From Mastigias papua (Eukaryota; Cnidaria; Scyphozoa; Rhizostomeae; Mastigiidae): a DNA stretch of 64,000 bases. The DNA lies in assembly GCA_964019165.1 (NCBI GenBank), contig OZ025278.1:6786119-6850118 (forward strand), read 5' to 3'. The notes under the pieces are model-generated. The model saw only the letters and a list, made by a program, of their open reading frames with translations. It was not told the DNA's origin and did no database searches. Numbering within the stretch: position 1 is the stretch's first letter; the number at the start of each line of letters is the position of its first letter. The translations under genes were made by a program, and so were the position numbers. This document shows, piece after piece, positions 36,819 to 48,751 of the stretch.

Positions 36819-39548
36819 GTATCCCAATACTATTTTGCTACTTGATTGCTTTTGGTTGCTTTCCTCTTCTTTATGCATATATTTGCTGTTGCCACATGCT
36901 AATTTTTAATATAGAAGTTTAGAAGTCTGATTTACTATCACTGAAATTTAGCAAAGCCATTTATCACTTTCCTAATTCATCATCTACTTAGCCTTATTCA
37001 AGCATAGGTTTTTCTTTAGATCAATTATTTACATTTAGTAGAACCTTTCCATCCTCATTGTACATGTTATCGTATGGCGGTCAAAGTCAATTTGTTTGTT
37101 TGCCCACTACTTTCTCCAAATGAATGTAGAAATGATTATTAAGCCACTTATTGTAGGCCCTGTTTATATGAGACGGAGCTATCTTTCGGTGAAAATCTCA
37201 TCAAGGTTGGCTAGTTAAGCTTGGCTTTGGCGGCAGAGTAGTGTTGAGTATACACGAGTCAGAGTATGTAGTCTGAACCCAACCTGTCGTTTATAAAAGA
37301 ATGAACACTCAAGAACACCCCAAGAATAGATCAATAGACCCCAAATAACAGAGTGCAGACCTCATACACTTCACTAACATGAGCCTATTATTCGAAATAA
37401 TTTGACCAATCATTCATACTTAATTTTGTGGCAGGAAAGGGCCTTTTTAGTATGTTGTTATTGAGGTTGTAACAAACAGTTGTTGTTTTTGCATACCAGG
37501 AGTATCAGCGTTAGTTAATTACATCTAGAGCAGTTATGAATGATGATCAATTAAGCCTTTTGAAGAAGACCCATGACTGAGCGGGATCCTTTGCGCCCTT
37601 ATTTGGTTGTTCACAGATTTTCCTTCCACCTTTCATTGACGAGTTCGTTTTACGTTTGGTGTTGTTATCAAATGAATGAAATATTTCCTATCTTTCTATT
37701 TCCTTAATGAGAAGGGAATTTTCTCTCGCGTATCGACAGGTACTTCCATCATTTACTTGTATCAGATCACTAGATGTTTTAAGAAGTAAATTGATTCATG
37801 TAGAAAAATCGGTATTTGAAGCCCAAGATCGTCGTAATTGTAGAACAGCCCGCAATGGTCAAAGCATTGTAGACCGATGCAGATGTATTAACCCCGTCAA
37901 TAACTTTGGCACGCAAAACAATAGTTGGTTGTTGCAGCACTAACTACGGAATACTACAAAAGTGCTTTTCTGCCCAAAAATTAATTGCGATTGATTAATC
38001 AGATTATTTTGAATAACTTGCCCGTTACGATGAGGTGCTCATCCTGAAGTGTTCATCTTTGAAAAATGGGAAATTGAGACTGGTGTATATACGGTGTTTT
38101 ATTTAAATTATTTTCACCATATTATTATAAATAAGTGAGGTCTCATCTGGCCTAAACAGAGCCAATGTGTGCTTTTATAAACAGACTTTTATTTTGCAAT
38201 TATCCAACTACTTCTGAATGCGTTAAGCCATATGACGTTGCATGCTTCTAGGCAGGAATTTTATCAGATATATGTAGAAAGGGAATGTATATTGCAAAGC
38301 CTTCGCATTATAGAAATATTGAACAGCTTCGAAACTCGCAGCGCCATGAATTCAGTTCGGCCACCTTTAATTTGTTACTTTCTTGCATAAAAATATCAAA
38401 GCTATATGAAAACCTTACTACTCTTTTTTGACTCCAAAGCAATCATCAAGCAGTTTCCTCATGTAATACTCATTCGCTCAGTTTTGCCCCGCTTTAGATA
38501 GATATCTGTTCACACTGCGTTCCATCACTGCTGTGACATTTCAAAAGCTTTTAAAACCGAAACTGATTTCAGAGTGCTTTTAGCTTCATTGTGCCCTTAT
38601 CCATGTGAACATTGTAAGAGCTTTAGACCAGACACGGAGCTGAACTTGCGGTGCTGCAAGTTTCAAATCGCTTCGAAATGTTTCATATGAAGGTACTCTT
38701 CGGTTTGAAAATGAAGAACTCATTTGCCTAGATGTTGGTAATTCTTATTTTCATTTAAATTTTTACATATTTGAACAGGGTACAATTAAGTTAAATGCCC
38801 TGTTCACAACAAAAGTAAAAAATAATAGACTACTTATTGAAGGTTTTAACAATCTCTATTCACTGCATATTAGGAACACTATAGATATTGAAGTTAGGAA
38901 TAGAAAATCAAAGTTATAGCTAACAATACACAAGTCATCTTTTGAATGCTGTTGAAGAAGGAGCGGTTTTTATTCACTATTCTATTTATTCTAGAGCTTG
39001 GCACCTCTAGTAATTTTTGCCTATTCCAGCTTATGAAACTTTGATTCCAGTTGATGTATATGCGATATCTCTAGAATGAACTTTTGGAAGATTTTTAGAT
39101 ATATCATTTAAATATGGTGGCTCGAGAATACGTTTGGATGACTTAGACGTCGTCAGGTTTTGTCTCTATATGTGGTCATGCTATTTGTTAGTAATGATTC
39201 TTGCTGCTGTATGTTTAAAGCCTTTGCAAGGGTTTATCTTTGTGCACAGATGTAGTCCTTATCTGCAATGGTAAGTACCCATGCCCACTGTAGAATTTCT
39301 ATGGTTATTGTGCCTTACAGATCGTATTTATCGGATATCACTGGGAGATTACCTCTTATACTCTAAATGAGTATTCTGTACATTGTGGGTTAATGAAGAA
39401 CGAATGGTTATTACGGAAAGTGTGGTTGAAAGCGATAACTTCATTCAAATATAGTCAATATTTGTTTTCCACATTGTGGGAAGGTTTGACTCTCTGAATT
39501 TAAGATATGGTGATTTTTTTGTTTTAAATTCGAATCTGCATTTTTCAG
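36819..39548 (+). other. intron, 2.7 kb
   Basis: No gene is seen. A weak inverted-repeat pair (ggccctgttta near 37157 and taaacagagcc near 38152) may bound an old Harbinger-type MITE; this is uncertain. Small variable tail exons could be hidden here and would not be recognisable by similarity. Confidence 0.55.
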
Positions 39549-39590
39549 CAAAGTTTGACAAACCTGTTCAAGGCTTCATCTATTTTTGGG
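39549..39590 (+). CDS. KIF13B-like: KIF13 tail mini-exon (14 codons)
   Basis: A 42-nt, phase 0-0 segment between acceptor tttttcag and donor gtaagc. It reads QSLTNLFKASSIFG. It may correspond to the short FKPL/SLFP-type motif in the vertebrate tail (PKLLKSLFPV), but the match is weak. Both splice signals are strong and the phase fits. Confidence 0.55.
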
Positions 39591-40296
39591 GTAAGCAAAG
39601 TACTTTCTGTTGTATTCAAATGTATGACAACCTTTTACTAATCTGACCACACCCTGTGATTCATATTATCTTCTGTTTGCAATATGATTTAATGTTATAT
39701 GCATCAATATAGCTATTGTATACTAACTTTCTTATGATTTAGCGATATAATTCGATTTCTTGTTTTGCATTTCCAAATTGATATCTTATTACCGTTTTTC
39801 TGCTTTCACTGACGTCTGTTGCAAACGTTTGGGTTACTCTGCATACAACCATGTACGTAGTAATATGTGCAGATTGCGTCATCGCTGAGTTACCCAGGGA
39901 TTACTAGTAAACTATTTTTGCAACAGCATAGAGCATTTTGTAAAAATTATTCTAGGAAGCACCATTTCTTGTTTGCTATGTTAATTAGCAGCTCTTCTGA
40001 ACAGAAAAAGAAGTTTACTTCACTAACGTAAGTATGCTTATTTAAGGCTTTAGTAGCAAAAATTGACATTTTTGCTGATTATCTTGGAATTGAGAACTGT
40101 GCACTATCTTCCTAGGACGTGTAAGTGAGATAGTTAAAAGCATGTAGAGATTTATTGAGTAAATTGGTCACCATAGAATGTTAGCTTCTTTTGTACGAGT
40201 GAAGTGAAACTGCTTTGCTTTCGGGAATCTTAGCTGTTTATGACATAGAACTGTTGTCATGATTGGTCAATTAATGTAGTGGAATTATTTTTTTAG
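39591..40296 (+). other. intron, 706 bp
   Basis: Nothing is recognised apart from the acceptor tttttttag at its end. Confidence 0.6.
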
Positions 40297-40371
40297 TCTA
40301 ATTCAGAATTGTCAGAAGCTGATTCCAAAGTGACAGAGAAAGAGAAAAGGAGGCAGTCGGGAGCTACATCG
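40297..40371 (+). CDS. KIF13B-like: KIF13 tail exon (25 codons)
   Basis: A 75-nt, phase 0-0 segment after ttttttttag and before donor g|gtaagt. It reads SNSELSEADSKVTEKEKRRQ then SGATS, a charged, low-complexity tail sequence. The assignment rests on good splice signals and phase, not on similarity. Confidence 0.6.
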
Positions 40372-41828
40372 GTAAGTGTTTACATCTGTCTGCCATCATG
40401 TAAGCCAAAGCATTCCTCTAAGCTTTGATTTGCTGATAAGCTACTATTTAAAGGAGCACTTTTTTGCTGCGCTTTCTTTAGCTACCTTTTTCGAATCTTA
40501 CACAAGTTTACAGTTCCTTGCATGTTAAACTCTATAGCAAGTGCTCCAGAATATGTAGAAAACCCCTGAAGTAATGTGCAGTCAATATGCCGTTTTCCCT
40601 CCTTGTTTTCTTATTAGCAAAATCGAATTTGAAGAGGTTGGCCTAGTATGATGCAATTTTGTCCTTGGCTTTTGAGCTTTTGGCAACTTTATTCACATTT
40701 CGTTTTGTAAAATGAAATGCTCTGCTGCTTTAATGTTGTTATTCCCTTTACAAACATCCTTCGACGCTTACGACCCCTTGAAATTAACTTTTGGATGAGC
40801 AGTATTCTGCTGTTGCCGAGCACCATTTTGGTAAGAAATTTGAAAAGCATGATGGGTTTGTCCAGTTTTGCCTGCTTCTATGGTTGCCATGCTACAGCAT
40901 CGTTTCATTTCCTTTTTTCATTTTAAACTTATTTACAATGAGATACAGTTCAGTTCAGTTAAATTAACTACTTTCGAGTTGTCCCAGCAAAGAAAATGAA
41001 AATAGTTATTAAATTTGATAAAAGATCCTAATAGTAAGAAAGTCCAAAATGCAGATAGGCTTTCCATGAATGTTCTTAGTTCAGAGCTTGTAATTTCGTT
41101 TTCAGCATCGAGTCTATTCCATGCTCTCGCGCCTCAAAATGCAAATTATTTTTGCCATATCTGTTCTCTTTTTTGCTGTTGCGATACCTCAGATGACCGA
41201 TTAGGTGCCGCGACACTTAATACAGTTCTTAGGTTTCTATGTGCGGCACATACTCGACTGAGGCTCTTATTTTGCAAGTTATTTCAAAGGATAATTAAAC
41301 GTTTCAGTTTATAACTCAAAATAAATAGTATTTGAAAGTGATCGCTACAAGTTTTGCTTTAGCTAAATTTATCATAAGGAGATTTGTTTTCATCAAGGCT
41401 ATTCTGCTCATTTGAGGGAAAGAACTAAATTTCTGAAGCGTGGCATAAAATAGCAATGTAACTACAGCGCACTTATTCATTGTCGGTCACTTGGTCAATG
41501 TCGTTATAAAAATAAAACATCACATTTCACCTTCGTGAAATTTCATACCGGTATTTTTATGTGCTGTATTGGTGTGAGTTGTCACTGAAGATCGTTTTTT
41601 GTGTATTTGTTGTAAGTAGTGAGATAGGCACTACGGCGCTTATTCTACTGCGCCCCTTATTTACTTATATTTATCAAAAGTGCGGCGTTTATTTTGCTGC
41701 GGCGCTTAGTGAAGTATCTGCACTTAATCGATCATTTACGATAACTCTTTGAAGAGCTTATTGTGCAGATCAGTACAAGACATTATATTTGTATCTGTGT
41801 AGTACAACTTTGCTGCTTTGTTTTTCAG
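40372..41828 (+). other. intron, 1.5 kb
   Basis: No exon or element is recognised. The acceptor is tttttcag at the end. Confidence 0.65.
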
Positions 41829-42414
41829 ACTACCTCCAGATCAATTAATGCTGCTGAAACGGTGATCAGGCGGACTCGACAAGGACCTCGCCTCCCTGCC
41901 AACCGGCATAGTTTCTTTGGGTTTGAATCCAGTAGTATTGTTGCAGGACATGATTTAATCCAGGATTCGCCACCTACAAAGTACAACCTACCAGATTCTG
42001 TACTTTTGAATGCAAACAATTTAGCAAGTACGCCGGCTTCAAAAGTTCTTCATCCATTACTTGAAGATGAAAGTCCCATATCCCCTAGCAAAGTATCCAA
42101 GTCTTTGTTTCTCGATACTGGTGCTGATGAGGAGCAAAATGATTTAATTAATAATGATACTGATGATACGGTTGTTGTTGAAAAGGCAGATGATAACGAT
42201 CAAGATCAGTTGACGGTAAATGGGAAACATGATAAAAGCGAAATGGATCCTACAGTAAACGATAGTGGCGAAAATTTGCCCGAAAGCTCTTTCCCGATAA
42301 AGATTGGAGATAAAATAGAACTTGGTGGAGGGGAATCGGGCCAAGTACAATATGTAGGTGAAACCAAGTTTGCAGATGGTGTATGGGTAGGTCTCGAACT
42401 CAAAAATCCCAAAG
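41829..42414 (+). CDS. KIF13B-like: KIF13 exon: disordered tail and first half of CAP-Gly
   Basis: This is the longest exon (586 nt), phase 0 in and phase 1 out. The first 145 or so codons encode a low-complexity acidic and serine-rich tail (for example SPISPSKVSKSLFLDTGADE and DNDQDQLTVNGKHDKSE). The last 40 residues begin the CAP-Gly domain: IKIGDKIELGGGESGQVQYV, then GETKFADGVWVGLEL and NPKGK. The domain's hallmark glycines and the VWVGLEL strand are intact. The exon stops inside the conserved PKGKNNG loop, with donor aaag|gtaagt. Confidence 0.95.
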
Positions 42415-42576
42415 GTAAGTTAAAGAGACCTAAACTAATGTAATATATATAGTGCTCGTGTTAAAACGTTTCCTTTAACGTACATTAGGAATCTATTACA
42501 TAATTTACTTGTATTTGAGGAGCAGAACTAACGGTAGGTATCAGAATACCATAGCTGATTTGGTGATTAAAGTCGA

Positions 42577-42840
42577 GAATAATCTATGGTATGAGAAATC
42601 TGCCTGACTTTATACTGCAAGCGCTCTAACAACTGACCTATTGAGTCAGGCTTTCAAATCGTTGCTCAGTCTTAAGTTATTTGCCCACACAGCCCCTATC
42701 TTAGCCAATTTGCACAAGGGAGCTTCGTAGTTCCATCACAATATGCAATGGACCTGCTGCTGAGAGAGGACTGCCGACACCAGATGGCCATCGCAGCCCC
42801 ATTGCAGCTCTATCCAGTCGATTCCCGCTTGGGTCAATTA
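42577..42840 (-). mobile_element. tRNA-derived SINE, family C, copy 1
   Basis: On the minus strand the first part reads gcctgactcaataggtcagt followed by tgttagagcgcttgcag, a tRNA-like D-arm with an A-box. The downstream body (gccaatttgcacaagg, ttccatcacaatatg on the + strand) matches copy 2 at about 43660-44040. It is diverged. Confidence 0.6.
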
Positions 42841-43659
42841 TGTCCTCGCACTTCTACCTTTTTTCCTCCTAAATTCTGTTGCCTTTACATATACCAATGT
42901 GCTACATAGCTTTCCTCCTAAAAGGATTATTATTGAAATTTTGAAAATGAAAATCGGAAAATTAAAACTATCGATATAGCATGAGCTGTTACTTTTCTAT
43001 AATCCTTTTGAAGATTAGCCAGTTATGTCTGTTTTGTTAACTATTAATTTTCAGTTTTTTAATTTCATGTGGAATATTTGTCAAACATGCTCATGTTGCA
43101 TTTGCTATTCTGCGAGCGCACTAGTCTTTTTTTTCAAATAAATTGACCTGTATTTGAAAGTTAGCATAATTTTGGTAAACCTGGCACATTTTGCATACTT
43201 GCAAAAGGTTACACGCTTGTTTTGGAAGGAATCATTTTAAAAGTGACCTACATGTAGAATCTCGAAATAGTTAAAGAACATTTGGTGCTAAAGGAAAATT
43301 CCCTAAGGAAAATTTTCTATTCGAAACATTTTTGTAACAGCAAGCAGTCAAGAATTAGCAAGCCGTTTCCATTCGTTTGTAGCCAAAGCTTAAATTAGAT
43401 GTAAGCCGAGAGAATTCTCTCTAGCTGTTTTCTCTAACGTTGATCATTATCTCCAAATTCTATCGCATCATCTCCACTACTAATATTGACTATGTTTACA
43501 AGTGAAGCTCTGTTATTCATTCTTATCAAGCAACTTTAGATCATCCATGACAAAAAGATGGTTTGATTTATGCTCTTTCTTGCCACATTCGTGATGGAGT
43601 TTTAATACTTTGTATGGTAATGCACACTATATTGTTAATACAGTTGTGTTAAGACTACA

Positions 43660-44040
43660 GGATTGGGATAGATCAATCTTACGACCCCTAGTATTGTATG
43701 CCAAGTGCTCTACCACTGAGCTATCAGGTCACGCTTTCGAATTCATGCTCAAGGCCAAGTCGTTTGTTCACATTGCCTCTCAGCCAATTTACACAGGAAA
43801 GCCAGGGACGTAGGATGCATCTAAAAGGTGGGGGGCCAAGTGCTAAAAGGGACACATTACCACGCCCATTTTGGGCTTTGATGGGGCACTTTTGCATAGT
43901 TTGCTAAAAAGTGGGGGGCCATGGCCTCTCTGGCCACGGTTCCTACGTCCCTGAGGAAAGCCATCACAGCTCCATCGCAATGTGCGTCGATTTCCTTGTG
44001 TGAGCAGTCCTCCCGGCAATTAGTCACCGAAGAATGTAGA
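43660..44040 (-). mobile_element. tRNA-derived SINE, family C, copy 2 (interrupted)
   Basis: On the minus strand 43737-43664 reads like a tRNA: gtgacctgatagctcagtgg, then tagagcacttgg, and a B-box-like agattgatctatccc. The body is broken at 43803-43953 by a hAT-type MITE and then resumes (catcacagctccatcgcaat). The two halves join cleanly when compared with copy 1. Confidence 0.7.
43803..43953. mobile_element. hAT-type MITE, 151 bp, with perfect 8-bp target duplication
   Basis: The termini are cagggacgtagga and its exact inverse tcctacgtccctg. The octamer aggaaagc is duplicated directly on both sides (43795-43802 and 43954-43961). CAGGG ends with an 8-bp duplication are the signature of hAT elements. 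It has no coding sequence, only short repeats (gtggggggcca) near each end. Confidence 0.88.
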
Positions 44041-44079
44041 TATTTATATCATTTCTGCGCCCTCGAAATGAAGTTGTCC

Positions 44080-45060
44080 CCAGGGTACCTTTTCAAAGAA
44101 ATTCCTTCTGAGTGTTATACCTTGTGCAATGACCATCCCATGCCAGTAATCTGCTTGCACGGCACAAGTTCAACACTTGACACGATGATTGATTCACATG
44201 TCATGCCGTCATGCCGTACTTGTTATACCCATACCCTGCATGTCTTTGGCCTCAGTTGCAAATTCTATCCACCAATTGTGGAAATGAGATGAGTAGGCAT
44301 AGATTGTTAGTGAATACAGTAATTACGTTATGGCATGACACTGGCTCGACATCTGAATTGATCCCATGCATGTGTCGTTCCCCTGCTGTGCGGCACTGCA
44401 AAATAGGTATTGGCAAGATTTCAGCTCGAATCTAACATTACTGATTTATTCAGACGTAGTGCCACTGCTATACCAGTGCTTATTTTTCTGGCTCACCATG
44501 GCTCTGGCACGACATCTGAACCAGGCTTTAGGGCTATTTCATACGTATTGCATTGCTGTGCCACACCAGCCAAACTTTCATTGAATTTAGCTGGTACAGT
44601 ATGACATGACTCATATAAACCAATTTCACAGATGGTACAACTCTGCCATACTAAACGGCAAGGACCACTTGTCTAGGTCAACCTGGTATGACCTATGAAG
44701 CCAAATCGAGCCGCACCATACCTGTTTTAGCGAAAGCACGTAAATTCTATTGTCAGCCAAATTGAAGTCGTTAAACTATCAGACAAAGTGCACATACCCT
44801 TGGAGAGTGTGACACAACACGGCATGACTAACAAAACTGCTCTATGAGGCACAGGGGCACAGGTGTACTCTTTTAAATCTTATTCGAACCATATTTCAGC
44901 TGGTACGGCAAGGCAGGGCACGATACATAAAAAAAGCCCGTAGACATATGATTGCAGCATTCCAGGAGCTGTTTACTTTTCTAATAGTTACGTACACAAT
45001 GTCCTTTATGGATGACGCTTGCTCGATAACGAGATAAAGAGCACAGCTTGCCTTGGTGAA
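44080..45060. repeat. Harbinger-end-like repeated sequence
   Basis: The motif ggc(a/t)cgacatctgaa-ccaggc and variants recur at about 44345, 44505 and, further on, 45130 and 48820. They resemble the ends of the Harbinger element at 45064-49020. This stretch is probably made of older related elements. I cannot set exact borders, and the open frames in it are not recognisable proteins. Confidence 0.4.
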
Positions 45061-45351
45061 GTAGGGCCAAGGTTTATACGTCGTGCCAATGTCGCGCCAA
45101 TGTCGCGCCTCACCAAACCTTTTTTAGCACAGCATTGGCTTGACACGGGCACGACACTTTGATTTATACATAGAGCCTGCAGAATTGCGCCTAAACATAA
45201 GTGCGAGACCCGTTATGAAATTGAGGCACTTAGATTGTACCATGAAACATGGATGGGAAAAGGAAATTCTTTCTTGCAATTTGTATGCAGAATAAGAGGA
45301 GAAGAGAACAATTGCAATAACTGATCCTGCTTCAGGAACTACGTAATGAAC

Positions 45352-45580
45352 AGCGGTTGATACAAATACACTCTGCTATGCTATTGAGGCAGCAGCTAAG
45401 GTCTGATAAAAAGAGAAAGCAACGTCATTGTAGAAGACATGAATGAAACTCCGGATGGTAGAGTAGTTTATGGAATAATTCTGAGGAGAGGTTCAAAAAG
45501 GTGATGCGAGTTTCTAGAGACACTTTCCTGTACATTATTGATCATATCAAAATGGACATTCAGAAGCAGACTGTGACTAC
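45352..45580 (+). pseudogene. Harbinger transposase, N-terminal fragment
   Basis: With one or two frame changes it reads SDKKRKQRHCRRHE and then LWNNSEERFKKVMRVSRDTF with LYIIDHIKMDIQKQT. This matches the early part of Harbinger transposases (ExRFKxxFRVSRxTFxxI...IxKQxT). The reading is cut off by the inverted-repeat element that starts at about 45580. The catalytic DDE region is missing. Confidence 0.75.
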
Positions 45581-47621
45581 AGGATTATGACTACACATGA
45601 GTTCCACAGCTACGTTTAGGCCTATTTTCGGAGTTTTGGCATGTTTTTACCACCCTTCCTACAAAAAACATCCCCCCCCCCCGAGGAGTGCAATTTTACC
45701 AACTGGTCTTCATACATTGTCATTTAACCTATATTGGCGCCGCTGTGCGATCTCAAAGGATATCGTTTGAAAAGACATTTCAATAAACAGTGGTTGCAGA
45801 CTAGGCCATGTTTGGCTTTATTGTATACGAATTTTTTGGAGAAAACATTTGCAGGTCCAAGTTGATCTTTGAAACTGAGTAAAACTGGAGAAGAACAATT
45901 CCATTTGTAATGAAGAATGTTTGAGGATAATTTCTTTTTTCCTCTAGGCATTCCGGATTTGTTTTGAAAAACGTGAACTACTACCTAAATGTTACGAAAA
46001 CACCCACTCTTAAAATTTTCCCACCATTATTGAATGATGTTTTAGTCTCCAGTCCTAGACTGCGTAATTATAGTCGTCAGTTTCGACTTGCCATAAGTTT
46101 AAAAGGTGTTGATCGCATCGCAGAATGAAAGTAGGTATTTGGTAATGACTGCTTAAACGGATTGAACGATTCATTTTGATACTCTTGAGATAAAGAAGTT
46201 GATATTGAGAACAGCAAAGAGCATTCCTCATAGAGGAATAGGGAGTAGCTTTGCCCAAAGAAAGATCGTGACTTGATTTATGAATGAAATTTGTCGTTAT
46301 CTACATGCACTTCATATCCCAATCCGAGTGCAGAATCTGTTTTTGTGACATGGTGAATATATTTAAGTGAACTAATTTAAATGAAATAACAAGCTTTTCG
46401 GTAATGCTTTCAACAATTTACTCATAAATAACACTGCTTTAGAGAAATTTAGGTATTGCTATTTTCTCAGGAATTAGCTAACATCTCAGAGTGGATGCGA
46501 CCCAAAAGACTTAGTCATGACGCTAGTAAATCCAAATTTCTGACCGTGGGTCATAAAAGGCAACTCAATAGTACCCAGCAACCGGTGCAGTTAAAGATAG
46601 GCGGTGATTCGAAAAGAAGGATTCAGAAAGTAGAAAATCTTGGGCTAGCGGTTGATGAAAATGTAACTTGCACTGAACAATACAAAGTCTCATGGACAAA
46701 ATTAAATGCGGGATATCCTCAATTTGCAAACTAGCAAATATTTTACGTCAAACCAAGCTAGAGCAGGTCTACAGAGCCCTTGTTGAATCTCATCTAAGAT
46801 ATGGAAACGAACTATGAGGTAGCTTATTAGATGCAAAACTAGATCATTTATAGCATCTTCAAGATAGGGCTCGTACGCTATTTGAAAATGCATATCCAAA
46901 GGACGGGTGGGTGTGCAATTGGCTATCAGCCCTTAACCTTGCTAAATATAATAAGGCTGCAATGACGTAAGATATTTAATAACTTATGTCCTGGCAGTCT
47001 TTATGGACAATTCACAAATGAGATCTCAGATATTTGCATATGAGACAAGAAACTGTCATGATATCAACATCCCAAAACAAAACCTAGAATTTTCCGAAAG
47101 AAGTTTTCACTATTCTGCAGCTAAATTGTGGGGTGAGATAGCCCCACAATTTCCGCGTTCAAACGGAAACTAAAAGCAACTTCCCAGAAGCACGGTCTCT
47201 AGGAAGAGCAGCAGTTATTTACTGTTAAGTCGTATATAGTAGTCTTCATTGTTTAAGTTTTATTTTAACATGCTTATATCACTATGTATTATAGCTGATT
47301 TATTGTAGCATGCTTATGTATTTTAATCTGCATCAATATATATTATCACTGATAGCGAGCCGTGGATAAATATTGAAAAAATGAAAATGAGAAAATTCTC
47401 AATGTTTGAATGGGTCCTGTTCCCTTCCCTCTTGAGATCGCACGGCGGCGCCAATTTAGGTTAAATGACAAAGTATGAAGACCAGTTGGACAAAAAATCA
47501 ACAATAACATTGCACCCCTCGGGCGTGCAATGTTTTTTGTAGGAAGGGTGGTAAAAACATGCCAAAACGCCGAAAATAGGCCTAAACTTAGCTGTGGAGC
47601 TCACGTGCAGTCACAATCCTG
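45580..47621. mobile_element. inverted-repeat element nested in the Harbinger, containing a LINE fragment
   Basis: The left arm (45580 to about 45755) and right arm (about 47428 to 47621) are inverted copies of some 170-190 bp. Shared stretches include cctattttcgg, ggcatgttt, taccacccttcctac and ggtcttcatac. The left arm has an 11-C run and the right arm differs there by an extra hairpin-like piece (gcacccctcgggcgtgcaat). The interior holds a LINE 3' fragment. The ends begin caggatt; no clear target duplication was found. Confidence 0.7.
46456..47395 (+). pseudogene. LINE reverse-transcriptase 3' fragment
   Basis: The reading starts ELANISEWMRPKRLSHDASK then KFLTVGHKRQLN, and continues KIGGDSKRRIQKVENLGLAV, the thumb and C-terminal part of a CR1/Jockey-like reverse transcriptase. 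Further fragments such as VYRALVESHLRYGNE, EFSERSFHYSAAKLW appear in shifted frames up to about 47180. A 3' untranslated part follows and ends gaaaaaatgaaaatg. It is 5'-truncated and broken by frameshifts. Confidence 0.75.
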
Positions 47622-47707
47622 CCTAATGGTTGGTCAATTAAGTTGGGAGAAATTAGAATTTGTCAGAGCCCTCAACCAATCAAACATTTAGTGGCTATGC
47701 TCTTCAG

Positions 47708-48751
47708 TCACTGCCATTGTTCTTGATAATTTGAGTCATAAAATGTGTTTTGTTCCCCAAGATGAAATTGAGAGTTAGTAAATCTCCCAGGCATATTTCT
47801 ACCTTGAATCCCATATGAATTTGTTGGTGAATCAGTTTGTTGCTGCTGGAAACCTGTATAATTTACACCTGAGCAACCTGAAATGTTTGTCTGAAAATGC
47901 TGCTTTGACCCAAAAGTTATTTGACACAGGTGGATTTCATGTTCACGTGATTTTTCATTTTCTTCTTGCGTCTGTCTTGTCATTTTCTTGTATAAGTGCT
48001 TGCGTTGTCTCCTTCATTTCATTGTCTATCTTTCTCTGTTTATCCGCACCTTTTGTTGGGACAAAACTCTTCTTGCTCCTTGTTTGAGCAATTGTTCCCT
48101 CCTCATTATCTGCCTTCAGATGTGATGATGGTGAGGCAATTGGTGGGGACCTCTCATCTTGGATTTCCATTTCCTTCTGCATCTGTAAGCGTTTCAAGCA
48201 TCCTGATGGTTCACAAACTTGAGTAGCATCATATGAATCCTTCTGTTTTACGACGGGATAGAGATCATTGAACCATTTTCGTACTTGTCTTCAATATGTT
48301 GAATACCACTAGCACCCTTTACAGTCAACGCTACACGCTTGCACTCAGCAGCAAGTTTCTTGAACTTATTTCTCACCTGCTGATCTTTCCTTCGAGCCGT
48401 TTATTATTTCTTCGTAAATTCGACCGTTTGTAGCAATGGGAGTATTAGTGAATATCAACTTTTTTTAAAGCCTTCGTTATTTACAACGATATCTACCATA
48501 TCAGCTACCTTTCTAGGAGTCCACTTGGCCTTGTGTCCCTCTTCATCTTTTTCTTTCGTTGGCCTAACCTTGGGCCTTCCCTTTGCATTGTCTCCCTTCT
48601 TTCTTGCAGATAGTCCTATCCTTTTCAAGCATTTCTCTTCTCCGTCACTATCGTCCTTCTCATCTTCATTTGACTGGTTAAGTTCATGGTTTTCCTCACT
48701 GTAATCGTGACTCATGGTGGAAATCGTACAAAAAGAATGGAAGGGAAACAA
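47708..48751 (-). pseudogene. Harbinger Myb/SANT-like protein, frameshifted
   Basis: Read on the minus strand, this starts MFPFHSF...MSHDYSEENHELN and continues KAKWTPRKVADMVDIVVNNE, GFKKS and then LIFTNTPIATNGRIYEEI, a Myb/SANT-like DNA-binding domain. FKKLAAECKRVALTVKGASG follows after a frame change. The C-terminal part is glutamine-rich (GFQQQQTDSP) and ends YQEQWQ. Harbinger elements encode such a protein as the transposase's partner. At least two frameshifts or stops make it a pseudogene. Confidence 0.75.

Noticed and set aside
37155..38160. A Harbinger-type element bounded by ggccctgttta and taaacagagcc
   Set aside because: The inverted match is short, needs a gap, and no three-base duplication is visible. 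It is left as a remark only.
43664..43737. A minus-strand tRNA gene
   Set aside because: The B-box is degenerate, the arms pair poorly and the sequence continues into a SINE body shared with another copy.
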